From Bin80 sp965203305 (GTDB taxonomy: Bacteria; Bacteroidota; Rhodothermia; Rhodothermales; Bin80): a DNA stretch of 64,000 bases. Shown one piece after another: positions 17,605 to 26,302 of this stretch. A model generated the notes under the pieces. The model had not been told where the DNA came from and did no database searches. It saw nothing but the letters and a program-made list of their open reading frames with translations. Both the position numbers and the translations under genes were made by a program. How positions within the stretch are numbered: the first letter of the stretch is position 1; the number at the start of each line of letters is the position of its first letter. The DNA is taken from positions 3,596,001-3,660,000 of the forward strand of contig OZ241874.1 of assembly GCA_965203305.1 (NCBI GenBank), given 5' to 3'.

Positions 17605-18744
17605 ATGAACTGTCCCACTCTGCATACCTCTCTGACATGCGCTATCCTTCTGGCTTCCTGTACGAGCACGGATTCTGAACAGGAAAATACCGAAACGAGA
17701 CAGGTCGTACTGGAGGAGATCCTTCGGCTGGGAGATGAGGCTGCAGGAGATACAATCCTGTTCGGATCAATCAGTGAAATCGCCGTCAACAGTCAAGGCG
17801 ACATACTTGTGAGAGCCGAGCACTATCCAACAATGATTTATGCGTTCGGAAGAGACGGCACCTACCTGAACCAGATCGGAGGACCGGGACAGGGACCGGG
17901 TGAGTACGAGTATGGCATTTCCGGGCCGGTGATCGGAAAAGCAGATTCGGTATATCTGTGGGAATCACGGCCGAACCAGATTTCAATCTATGATCCCACA
18001 GACTTTTCCTATGTGCGTAGCGTTGAGGTCAAAGAGGAAGGCATGAAGCAGATTTACCCCTTGGTTGGTGCTGTTGAAGATGGATGGATTATGGAAACTG
18101 GACTGCCAGACTTTCTGGCAGGAGAAGACGGTTCCATGACTGTAAATGATAACCCGCAGCGTGAACTGATCAAGGTCAATCTGGACGGAAGCTACAATAC
18201 GGATCCGATTGGCATCCTCCCTGCAGGGGAGTTTATTCGGTCTGTGTATGACGGAGGATTCGGCATGATTGCTGTTCCCTTCGGACGATCATCCACCACA
18301 ACAGTCGGACCCGATGACAGACTCTACTATGGCTGGAGTGAGTCCATTGAAATCACGGCAGTATCGGCTGACGGATCCGATAGCGAGGTCATCAGCTATA
18401 AGCACATTCCCGTAGCAATCACGGCCGCAGAAATGGCCGAAGCAAAGGAGGAAGAGGATCCTGCCTGGCGACAGTCACTGACGGAATACGGACACTATGA
18501 AACGAAGCCGGCATTTCAGACCTTTACAGTGGATGAGGCAGGACATGTATGGGTGAAGCTGAGCAATCTGGAACAAGCAACTGTGGCAGAATGGCTGATC
18601 CTGAATCAGGACTCTCAACTGGTCGGCAAGGTCGAATTGCCAGTTTCTGTGAGTCTCTATAGGATTCAGGATGGCCACGCCTATGGCATAGAGCAGGGAG
18701 GGGACATGGGGCCAATGGTTGTCGTATACCAGATCATGGACTGA
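17605..18744 (+). CDS. 6-bladed beta-propeller lipoprotein
   Basis: 379 aa from ATG 17605. The N-terminus ends in LTCAILLASC, a lipobox with Cys about residue 18, so it should be lipidated and exported; the frame is open from 17566 but that start would spoil the signal. The body shows repeated short beta blocks, including DILVRAEHYPTMIYAFGRDGTYLNQIGGPGQGPGEY, the pattern of NHL-like 6-bladed propeller proteins common in Bacteroidota. Such proteins are often attached to the outer membrane, and binding roles are usual. It stands alone, 144 bp after the methylase, and no partner gene is apparent. Confidence 0.7.
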   Translation: MNCPTLHTSLTCAILLASCTSTDSEQENTETRQVVLEEILRLGDEAAGDTILFGSISEIAVNSQGDILVRAEHYPTMIYAFGRDGTYLNQIGGPGQGPGEYEYGISGPVIGKADSVYLWESRPNQISIYDPTDFSYVRSVEVKEEGMKQIYPLVGAVEDGWIMETGLPDFLAGEDGSMTVNDNPQRELIKVNLDGSYNTDPIGILPAGEFIRSVYDGGFGMIAVPFGRSSTTTVGPDDRLYYGWSESIEITAVSADGSDSEVISYKHIPVAITAAEMAEAKEEEDPAWRQSLTEYGHYETKPAFQTFTVDEAGHVWVKLSNLEQATVAEWLILNQDSQLVGKVELPVSVSLYRIQDGHAYGIEQGGDMGPMVVVYQIMD

Positions 18745-18842
18745 GTGCGCGGAGATTTTCCATGTTGTCCTAGCACCCCTCCAGGGATATCCGGGTACTC
18801 TCTGATCAGGCAATGTGCTGTCCCAGCTCCTGACTGCCACAG

Positions 18843-20246
18843 TCACCGACCGAGTGCCTGAAGCATGCTGTCTGTGGAAACAAATTTAACACGGGGACAG
18901 CCCCTAGCCTCCCCGGCGGATGTTTCAAGACGATCCAGAGCCTCCCAGTCATCCCAGGAAAACACATTCTCGCACCGATCTCTCAACATGCGCTCTGTTG
19001 ACTCAGGATCGCTGGACTCGGGCTGAAGACAGCGTCCTTCCCCTAAATCTTCCAGCATTCTCTGAACTGTCTCCAGAGCATCCGGCTTGTTCGTGCCAAT
19101 GACTCCTGAGGGTCCACGTTTGATCCACCCTCCTACATAGATGCCCTGATTGACTCCGTCTCCAATGACCCTGCCCCCATCACTCGGAATGACCGCCCTG
19201 TCATCGCTGAATGGAAGCCCCGGAAGCGGTACACCCCGGTATCCGACGGACCGAAACACCACCTCTGCAGGCAAATCCTCTGTGATGTCTGTCGGCTGGG
19301 AGCGTAGCCAGTCTCCTTGAAGGGCGAGGGAATTCTTTCGGAGCGTTATGTGGCCAATTCCACCTAAACCGTCATCATGCAAGATCTCCGGCGAAACCAG
19401 GAATCGCAATGTCAGACGGCGGGATTTTCCGCTCCCTTCCTTCTTCGCGAGGGACTGAACCAGTTCCACTTTCCTGGCAGTCAACCGATCTCCGTGCGTT
19501 GACATCCATGCCTCCGAGGCCGGGTCAAGCTGCGCCTCTGATGCAAGAATGCGAATATCCGCTCCGGGCAGTTCACCAAGTTCTTTGGCTTCGGGATGCG
19601 TAAATGCTGCCTGTGCGGGCCCCCGACGGCCCAGCATATACACTTCTTGCACGCGGCTTTCCGCCAGTGCCTCCAGAGCATAGTCGGCAATGTCTGTTTT
19701 CCTGAGCTCGTCCACTGTGCGACACAGGATACGGCAGACATCCACAGCCACATTTCCTACCCCTACAACAGCTACACAGGATTTTGACAGGTCAAACTGC
19801 AGATTGGTATAATCAGGATGTCCATTGTACCAGGCAACAAAATCCGTGGCAGAATAGCTGCGATGCAAGTCCTCACCGGGGATATTGAGTTTGCGATCTA
19901 CCTGTGCCCCTGTAGAAAAATAAATCTGATGATAATGTCTGCTCAGATCCTGCAGATCAATGTGCTTGCCATATTCAACATTGCCAAAAAACCGGAATCC
20001 CTCCTGTGCTGCAATCTTTGAATATACCCGCGTAACGTTTTTGATTTTCTGGTGGTCGGGAGCGACCCCGCTGCGAACAAGTCCGTAGGGAACCGGCAGT
20101 TTGTCAAATATATCTACATGGACCGCATAATCTTTCTGTTTCAGCAGATGCCCTGCTGCATAGAACCCTGCCGGCCCCGCCCCGACAATGGCAATCCTGA
20201 AAGGATTTTCTGAGCTTCCAGAAGCTCTCGCATTATTCTGGTTCAT
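18843..20246 (-). CDS. Ferredoxin/adrenodoxin-type NADP+ reductase (FprA-like)
   Basis: 467 aa. The FAD site IAIVGAGPAGFYAAGHLL (about 18-35) and the family signature LPVPYGLVRSGVAPDHQKIKNV (about 51-72) identify the adrenodoxin-reductase/FprA group. The NADP site VVGVGNVAVDVCRIL lies near 158-172. GGWIKRGPSGVIGTNKPDA, near 375-395, is the conserved C-terminal block. It moves electrons between NADPH and ferredoxin. It is transcribed alone, 98 bp from the lipoprotein gene on the opposite strand. Confidence 0.9.
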   Translation of the reverse strand: MNQNNARASGSSENPFRIAIVGAGPAGFYAAGHLLKQKDYAVHVDIFDKLPVPYGLVRSGVAPDHQKIKNVTRVYSKIAAQEGFRFFGNVEYGKHIDLQDLSRHYHQIYFSTGAQVDRKLNIPGEDLHRSYSATDFVAWYNGHPDYTNLQFDLSKSCVAVVGVGNVAVDVCRILCRTVDELRKTDIADYALEALAESRVQEVYMLGRRGPAQAAFTHPEAKELGELPGADIRILASEAQLDPASEAWMSTHGDRLTARKVELVQSLAKKEGSGKSRRLTLRFLVSPEILHDDGLGGIGHITLRKNSLALQGDWLRSQPTDITEDLPAEVVFRSVGYRGVPLPGLPFSDDRAVIPSDGGRVIGDGVNQGIYVGGWIKRGPSGVIGTNKPDALETVQRMLEDLGEGRCLQPESSDPESTERMLRDRCENVFSWDDWEALDRLETSAGEARGCPRVKFVSTDSMLQALGR

Positions 20247-20418
20247 TTGGACTAATTGTCTGCATGTTGCTGAAAATTCTCATGGTGATGTGTGTACAGT
20301 TCTGGTCTTCCTTGCGATCAGCTGCCTGCAAGCAAGATGGGCGGTGAAATCCTCCGATTTACACCATGGATCATACAGAAACCGGAAAACTCCTGTCTTC
20401 CCTGTGTAACCCCGCAAA

Positions 20419-21294
20419 TCAGATCTCCGTCTCTCCTCTGTACAGCTTCAGACCCTGTACAGAGGCCTTTTTGTACAGAGGTACCATAACATCTGACAGT
20501 GCTTCCTCAGCACGCCAGAAAGGAAATTTCCCCAGCCGTTTCGGCAATGCTGCAGGGGTTGGCGGCCTGCGAACTTCGCCAAACAAATCATCCGGCAACT
20601 CCCCCTCTGTCCAGAATTGTGCATCCGGCATGACACTCTCCTTTGCTCGGGGTCTGTCTTCCACAAGTTCTGCCTCCTTTTCCTCCTTTGCCAAACCACC
20701 ACCTGTGAGGGTATGCAGCATCCTCTCGCGAGTCATTCCCCGCAACTCAAATAACAGAAACGGATCGCGGTCAAACTCCTCTGCCAGAAGATAGCAGACC
20801 GCAGCGATGTGTTTGCACGGATTGGACCAGTCCGGGCAGTCACATTCGGTCTCAAGATCCCCATCGCGTTCTGGAAAAAGAGAAAGCCCCGCCTCCGTCA
20901 GCATGTCTGCAAACTCTGGCGGTATATCCCCGGCCAGAAGCCGGGCAGCATAGAATGGCTGTTCTTGCAAAGAGTGCATAAACTTTTTCCACGCCGAAGG
21001 CGTGTAGGGCTTCAGCCGGATATCCACTTCATATGCCGATCTGCTTGACCCCTGCACTTCAGATAATATTTTTCCCGCTTCAATGTCAATAAACAGTACC
21101 TGCCCGCTACGGGCATAGGATTTCCCTCGTCCCAGTCTGGCCCCGATGCGAGAACTCTCCAGCGTGCGTATCCACCGAATCCCCCACCAGGTCTTCCCAA
21201 AATCGCCTCTCTTGGACTGTGCCTTAAGTCCGCCTTTTACCGTACGCGGCTGGCTGGGCGGAAAGTAGTAATAGTCATCGTAATATGGTGCCAT
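20419..21294 (-). CDS. SWIM zinc-finger protein
   Basis: 291 aa. The SWIM motif CDCPDWSNPCKH (Cys-x-Cys-x6-Cys-x-His, about residues 157-168) is intact, followed by IAAVCYLLAEEFDRDPF, as in prokaryotic SWIM proteins paired with SNF2 helicases. The N-terminal half (GKTWWGIRWIRTLE) is also typical. The gene begins 33 bp after the SNF2 gene's stop on the same strand, so the two form an operon with the helicase first. The zinc finger probably contributes DNA or protein binding to the helicase. A regulatory or defence role has been proposed for such pairs but is not demonstrated here. Confidence 0.88.
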   Translation of the reverse strand: MAPYYDDYYYFPPSQPRTVKGGLKAQSKRGDFGKTWWGIRWIRTLESSRIGARLGRGKSYARSGQVLFIDIEAGKILSEVQGSSRSAYEVDIRLKPYTPSAWKKFMHSLQEQPFYAARLLAGDIPPEFADMLTEAGLSLFPERDGDLETECDCPDWSNPCKHIAAVCYLLAEEFDRDPFLLFELRGMTRERMLHTLTGGGLAKEEKEAELVEDRPRAKESVMPDAQFWTEGELPDDLFGEVRRPPTPAALPKRLGKFPFWRAEEALSDVMVPLYKKASVQGLKLYRGETEI

Positions 21295-21327
21295 GATCTT
21301 TGGAGGCTGGTTTTTCTGCCTTGCCGC

Positions 21328-24300
21328 TTATGCGTCAACGGCTCCCTGCTGCAACTGAAGGATTTTCTTGAGATCTCGTGTGGACATTTCGGTGATCCAT
21401 CCTTCTCCCGTGGCAACAACACTGTCTGCGATCTCCTTTTTCTGCTCAATCATTTCATTGATGTGCTCCTCCACCGTGCCGGTACATACGAACTTGTACA
21501 CCTGTACATGCTTCGTCTGCCCAATGCGAAATGCACGGTCTGTCGCCTGGTTTTCCACCGCAGGATTCCACCATCGGTCATAATGGAATACATGATTGGC
21601 TCGCGTAAGATTGAGTCCTGTGCCGGCAGCCTTCAGGGATAACAGGAAAAAGAGCGGGCCGTTGTGTTCTTGCTGGAACCGTTCTACCATGCGATCACGC
21701 CGTTTCTTGGAGACTCCGCCATGCAAGAACAGAACCTCGCGTCCAAAGGTTTCCTGCAGGTGCTGCTGGAGCATATTTCCCATTTCCGTGAACTGCGTGA
21801 AAATAAGTGCTCTGTCTCCTGCTTCAAAGACCTCTTCCAGCATTTCGGTGAGCCGAATCAGTTTGCCGGAACGCCCTGCAATCGCAGAGGCATCATGCAG
21901 AAACTGCGCAGGATGATTGCAGATCTGCTTGAGTTTCATGAGTGTAGCCAGAATCAGCCCCTTGCGCTGTATGCTTTCCGCACTTTCCAGAGCTTCTGCG
22001 ATCTCCTTGACAACAGCACGATACAGGGATCCCTGCTCTTTTGTCAGTTTTGTGAACACATTTGTTTCCTGCTTTTCCGGCAGATCATCAATGATACTCT
22101 TGTCTGTCTTGAGACGACGAAGAATAAACGGCCCTGTAATTTGCTTCAGACGCTGAATCGCCTCGGGGTTCTTCTCCACCTGTATCGGCACGAAGAACCG
22201 TCGTTTGAACTCCGCCTGGGTATGGAGAAAGCCCGGATTGAGAAACTCCATGATAGACCACAGTTCGCCAACATTGTTCTCCACGGGTGTCCCTGTGAGC
22301 GCAACACGGAAATCTGCATCCAGTGCTCGGGCTGCCTTGGACTGCTTCGTGCTCGAGTTCTTGATATTCTGCGCTTCATCCAGAATAATTGCTCTCCACC
22401 TGATCTGGTTCAGGATCTCAAAATCGCGATGCAAAAGAGGGAAGCCTGTAATCACAACTGCCTGCCTCAGAGCCTCCTCCTTGAAAAGTTCCGGCTTCCG
22501 CAGGCGTTTAGCACCATGGTGCACATGAACCGACAAATGTGGGGTAAAATGCGCCGCCTCTTTTTGCCAGTTGCCAATGACGGATGTCGGACAGACTACC
22601 AGCACGGGATGCACATCATCCGGTTTCTGGCTGTGCTGAATCAGGGAAAGGGTTTGCGGCGTTTTGCCCAGTCCCATATCATCCGCCAGACAGGCACCGA
22701 ATCCCCACTGCTGCAAAAAGGCCAGCCATGAATATCCACGGGACTGGTAGGGACGGAGTGTCCCCTCGAACTCGTCTGGAGCGGGAATCTCCTCTATATC
22801 CGCACCATTCTCAAGTGTATCCAGCAGGTCTCCAACCCATCCTGTGCCCTCAACACCTTCAAGGGGAAGTGTGCCCGGTGTCTGTGCTGTACCAAGTGAC
22901 ATATGAACAACCTCGCGGGCCGTGATGTCTTCTTCGCCGGTCTTTTTCCAGAATTTGATCGCCTCCTGGATTGCACCGGCATCAAATTGCATCCACTGCC
23001 CCCGAACTTTTACAAGGGGCATCTTCATCCGAGTCAGTGTCTCTATTTCCTCCAGCGAGAGAGTTTCGTCACCCATAGCCAGCTGCCACTGGAAGTCAAT
23101 CACACTTTCCAGCGAAAGAGTACCCTGGATTTTCATTTTAGAGGAAGAGACAGAGGCACGTACGGACAGTCGCCGTGAGCCGGAAGAAGTCCACCACGCC
23201 GGAAGCTGGACACTGTACCCGGACTGTTGCAATAACCAGGCTATTTCTGACAGAAATATATATGCCCCTTCGGTATTCAGACTGGCACCGCCCGGACGGG
23301 GCTGTTTCAGGCTCTCCTCCAGGAGGGGATGCAGGCCAGAGACATGCCCCAGTGATATGAGCAGATATTCCTGAATATTCTCCCGGTACTTCTCAAAAAC
23401 AGACCTGGTCTGCTTGTCTGGAACCCAGGCATCCGCTACCTCAATGACCAGACTGGGATCGTCAGCAGCGTGCAACAGATATCGTACATACCATTGCGCT
23501 GAAGCATCCTCGTCCTCTGGCGGTTCCTCAAGACGGAAGCTGAGCTGAAACGGTGTTCTGGTTGAAATTGATATGGACCGCTGCCAGGCGTTGATCTGCC
23601 CGGCCAGATATTCCATATCTTCATCATTGCCAGAAATGACCGGGTTCCAAGTCCGAAGAGCATGGATCCACTGATCATGCATACTGGCGAATGATTTTTT
23701 GACAGCTTTTTTTGCCCTGGACTCTGGCTTGTCAGTCCAGGACAATCGCACCAGATAATCAACAAAGGCCTCTGTGATCCGTGAGACAACTGCGATGGAG
23801 GCTTCCCCTGGTTCCACTTCGGAATCATGTGTCAGTGCCCGGCAAACATGCGGCATGGCACTGGCAAGCGTGGCGAGTATTTCCGCATCACTTCCCGTGA
23901 TCACAGGCTCCCACACTGCCTGATACGCGCCATCCTGTTCGGACAGGCTGGGAATAAACTGCTCCCGTGCCACTACCACCCCGCCAAAGCGCAACAATTT
24001 CACCATGAAATGGACATCGGGAGTGACGAGAATTCCCGGCGCAATCATTTCCCTGTCGGAACAGGTACCCAGAAAATGAATGGCATCCTCTGTGGACAGA
24101 GGTATGGCTGAAATGCGCCAGGGCTTCAGGATCGGCTCCGCCTCGTCAGGCGGAACATCTGCAATCATAGGACTGGAAGGCAGAGGGATACCATTTCGCG
24201 TGGGCAGCCATACATAAAGGGGGTTGTCCTGTTTTTCCTGGAGACGAAGACCTGCCACTTCCGCGGCGGACAGCAACTGTTTTGCCGGTGCTGCCCAAGG

Positions 24301-24408
24301 CAAATCTGGCTCGGGGATATCGCGATCTTCTGCGGGAACCTCCCCCCAGAGAAGCAGTGTTCCTTCACAGGCACCGATGTGAAGAAGAATCATTGCATAG
24401 AAAAGCAA
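21328..24408 (-). CDS. SNF2-family DEAD/DEAH helicase
   Basis: 1026 aa. The C-terminal half is a complete SNF2 motor: ADDMGLGKTPQTL (Walker A, about 577-589), IILDEAQNIKN (DEAQ box), LTGTPVENNVGELWSIMEF, ALIFTQFTEMGNMLQQHL and ENQATDRAFRIGQTKHVQVY (motif VI). The first 550 residues are the large accessory region of bacterial HepA/SNF2 proteins. It should be a double-stranded DNA translocase rather than a strand-separating helicase. The adjacent SWIM gene is its expected partner. An AAA+ ATPase gene ends 142 bp upstream on the same strand; a functional link is possible but unproven. Confidence 0.93.
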   Translation of the reverse strand: MLFYAMILLHIGACEGTLLLWGEVPAEDRDIPEPDLPWAAPAKQLLSAAEVAGLRLQEKQDNPLYVWLPTRNGIPLPSSPMIADVPPDEAEPILKPWRISAIPLSTEDAIHFLGTCSDREMIAPGILVTPDVHFMVKLLRFGGVVVAREQFIPSLSEQDGAYQAVWEPVITGSDAEILATLASAMPHVCRALTHDSEVEPGEASIAVVSRITEAFVDYLVRLSWTDKPESRAKKAVKKSFASMHDQWIHALRTWNPVISGNDEDMEYLAGQINAWQRSISISTRTPFQLSFRLEEPPEDEDASAQWYVRYLLHAADDPSLVIEVADAWVPDKQTRSVFEKYRENIQEYLLISLGHVSGLHPLLEESLKQPRPGGASLNTEGAYIFLSEIAWLLQQSGYSVQLPAWWTSSGSRRLSVRASVSSSKMKIQGTLSLESVIDFQWQLAMGDETLSLEEIETLTRMKMPLVKVRGQWMQFDAGAIQEAIKFWKKTGEEDITAREVVHMSLGTAQTPGTLPLEGVEGTGWVGDLLDTLENGADIEEIPAPDEFEGTLRPYQSRGYSWLAFLQQWGFGACLADDMGLGKTPQTLSLIQHSQKPDDVHPVLVVCPTSVIGNWQKEAAHFTPHLSVHVHHGAKRLRKPELFKEEALRQAVVITGFPLLHRDFEILNQIRWRAIILDEAQNIKNSSTKQSKAARALDADFRVALTGTPVENNVGELWSIMEFLNPGFLHTQAEFKRRFFVPIQVEKNPEAIQRLKQITGPFILRRLKTDKSIIDDLPEKQETNVFTKLTKEQGSLYRAVVKEIAEALESAESIQRKGLILATLMKLKQICNHPAQFLHDASAIAGRSGKLIRLTEMLEEVFEAGDRALIFTQFTEMGNMLQQHLQETFGREVLFLHGGVSKKRRDRMVERFQQEHNGPLFFLLSLKAAGTGLNLTRANHVFHYDRWWNPAVENQATDRAFRIGQTKHVQVYKFVCTGTVEEHINEMIEQKKEIADSVVATGEGWITEMSTRDLKKILQLQQGAVDA

Positions 24409-24409
24409 G

Positions 24410-24437
24410 AAAATTATTCAGCAAAATCCGCATGCCC
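24410..24437 (+). repeat. Copy of the AAA-cassette inverted-repeat motif
   Basis: Contains the core CAGCAAAATCCGCA (24420-24433), identical to the core of the left repeat flanking the second AAA+ ATPase at 57.4 kb, within a more degenerate match of about 28 bp. It lies 114 bp downstream of the first AAA+ gene (minus strand), between it and the SNF2 start. No partner copy was found on the other side of that gene. Confidence 0.6.
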
Positions 24438-24550
24438 CATACATCTCGCATAAGAGCCAAATGGAGCAATTTGCTGGTTTGGGTGTGGCTCACCTGACAG
24501 ATTAACTGAAATAGGCGAATGGGAAAATCTTTCAGGATCTGGATCAGATG

Positions 24551-25663
24551 CTACGGCAGAAAATTTTCCTGAAACCAGTGCCACATTGAAGGAATCGGGA
24601 TGGAAAAGCATTCTTTGCGCTCAAAGAAAACACCCTTGCGAAGTGCCCGATAAAATACAACATCCGCTTCATGTTCTCCGTATTCCCGTGCAAGGGACTC
24701 TTTGATTGTTTTTTCTGACAGTCCTGGTTCCCCGGGAGTATTGAGAAAGATTTTTGCAATGCTTTTTCTATGCTCTGGGCCAAGCCCTTTCGCACGAGCT
24801 TCATAATATCTGTTTTTGTTCGTTTCGCCTTCCGATAGCACATGATCCAGACCCGCAGGGGTGATCTTGCCCTCGTGGGCGAGAAGATATCTTGTGGCGG
24901 GTTTCATGTACGCCATAATGTGCTGTGGCCATCCATGCGTCTCCCGCATGATCCTGTTGATCCAGGGAGTGACATCTCCTTTCGCCTTGCCTTCTTTTCT
25001 CAACCAGTCCTGCATTACTGCCATCTCTTCGGATCTGGTCAACCCGCCCAATTCCACTAGTGAATCCCCTTCTATCCTGGATATTTCCAATGCCTCTAAT
25101 GCTCTGGTCGTCAATCCCAGCCCCGCGGCAAGCAGCACAACTGGCTTGCCCAAATTGCCATTATGTATGTCATCAAGCGTGTCTTCCAGTGCCTCTCTCG
25201 CGTCTGGAGACAGGCGATCCACAGCTCCCAGCTTCTGGGCTTCATCCAGAACAAGCAGCAACGGCTTCTCCTCAGCCTTGAGTATGTCAAGTGTGGTCCG
25301 TGGAGAACTGTCCGTGACTGTTTCTCGGGTACCAACAGCTTTCACTCCGTGATCCCAGCCTCCTGTTGCAGTCCCTCCTACTTTTCTTGTTTCTGGAGCA
25401 AGACCTATCGCTTTCCGCATCACATTCGGGTTCCAGAGCGCACTCCTTTTTATATCCGCGACCTGCCACCAGTGTGCCAGTCTCTTGCATTCACACAAGA
25501 GAGCTGTCTTCCCCGCCCCTGGCGGTGCCTGTATCACGAGTATGGTTCCCCCATCCTTCTCTATCGCCTCTTTGAGGGTCTCCTGAAACATGTGCAGGAT
25601 GTCTTCCCTTCCATAAAAATATTTTGCTTCCCCACGGTCGGAGAATTTCGTGCTTTTGCTCAT
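24551..25663 (-). CDS. AAA+ ATPase (AAA_16/ORC-like), copy 1
   Basis: 370 aa. The N-terminus carries DRGEAKYFYGREDIL, then Walker A QAPPGAGKTALL (about 45-56) and Walker B LLLVLDEAQKLG (about 136-147). A sensor-1-like block KPVVLLAAGLGLTTRALEAL follows, then a helical C-terminal region with GWPQHIMAYMKPATRYLL. The fold suggests an ORC/TniB-type ATPase that could bind DNA or a partner protein. It is clearly paralogous to the frameshifted gene at 57396-58771. It is the first gene upstream of the SNF2/SWIM pair. A defence or mobile-element role is inferred from the neighbourhood only. Confidence 0.75.
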   Translation of the reverse strand: MSKSTKFSDRGEAKYFYGREDILHMFQETLKEAIEKDGGTILVIQAPPGAGKTALLCECKRLAHWWQVADIKRSALWNPNVMRKAIGLAPETRKVGGTATGGWDHGVKAVGTRETVTDSSPRTTLDILKAEEKPLLLVLDEAQKLGAVDRLSPDAREALEDTLDDIHNGNLGKPVVLLAAGLGLTTRALEALEISRIEGDSLVELGGLTRSEEMAVMQDWLRKEGKAKGDVTPWINRIMRETHGWPQHIMAYMKPATRYLLAHEGKITPAGLDHVLSEGETNKNRYYEARAKGLGPEHRKSIAKIFLNTPGEPGLSEKTIKESLAREYGEHEADVVFYRALRKGVFFERKECFSIPIPSMWHWFQENFLP

Positions 25664-26105
25664 CTCGTGAAAATTCTGTCAGGCAATTCGGTTGCTCCAT
25701 ATTTTCGTTCATCCTGTATCCCAAACAACAAAAGGCAGAAATTGTTCCCCGTAGCACCCGTGGCCCACGGAGACGACACCAGGTACCAGTTGTGCCATAC
25801 TACTCACCCTCTTGCTCCGCAGTGCGTCGGAAGTTGGCAGGACATCCCTTCTTCGGTACGAAACTGCCAAATACCCAGTGGTGATCCAGCTTTCCATCCT
25901 GGTATCTTCCGTAGCCGTAACATGTTGACAGCATACTCTGGAAATGCCCGCAGGCACATCAGATTCCAAATATCGCCCCGAATTGCCAATGATCAGTCCT
26001 TTGAGCTTGCGACAGGTGTCTCCGCCATCACGGCTGGAGTAGACTGCCCGGGTTCTGCACGAGAATAGTCCCTGTACCTTAATAATACACCAAATCAAAC
26101 AAGAC
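25664..26105 (+). other. Intergenic region with a dispersed-repeat fragment
   Basis: 442 bp between the AAA+ gene (minus) and the repeat array before fic. No convincing gene. Around 25935-25966 a segment including GCAGGCACATCAGATT resembles the dispersed repeat at 35941 (GCAGGCACATTAGATT), with similar bases on both sides. The rest shows nothing recognisable. It should contain the divergent promoters of the AAA+ gene and of fic. Confidence 0.5.
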
Positions 26106-26273
26106 TCGGTGGCAACACAATTGAGAACAGTCATGGCGCAATCAATCTTTATAGTGACATGATTAGGGGTGAATATGGCGCGATTCGCCTTTATAGTGGC
26201 GTTATCGGGGGTGCATGGGGCACAATTAGTCCTAATAGTGGCACGATTAGGAACAACAGTGGCACGATTACAT
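26106..26273 (+). repeat. Degenerate 21-bp tandem repeat array (8 units) upstream of fic
   Basis: Eight successive 21-bp units start at 26106, 26127, 26148, 26169, 26190, 26211, 26232 and 26253. The consensus centre is AGTGGCRCGATTA. Alternate units are closer to one another (TTTATAGTG at 26148 and 26190; GTG-AT-GG types at 26169 and 26211), giving a 42-bp higher period. The period equals two helical turns, so a protein could bind all units on one face. The array ends 30 bp before the likely fic start, so an operator role is plausible. It encodes a heptad-like peptide repeat on the minus strand, probably by chance. Confidence 0.75.
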
Positions 26274-26302
26274 ATACACCTGTGCGCACACATAAGTCTG
26301 TA

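Noticed and set aside
21400..24400. Type I-like or DISARM defence system around the SNF2 gene
   Set aside because: No methylase or phospholipase-D-like partner is adjacent; the SWIM partner fits the common SNF2-SWIM pair.
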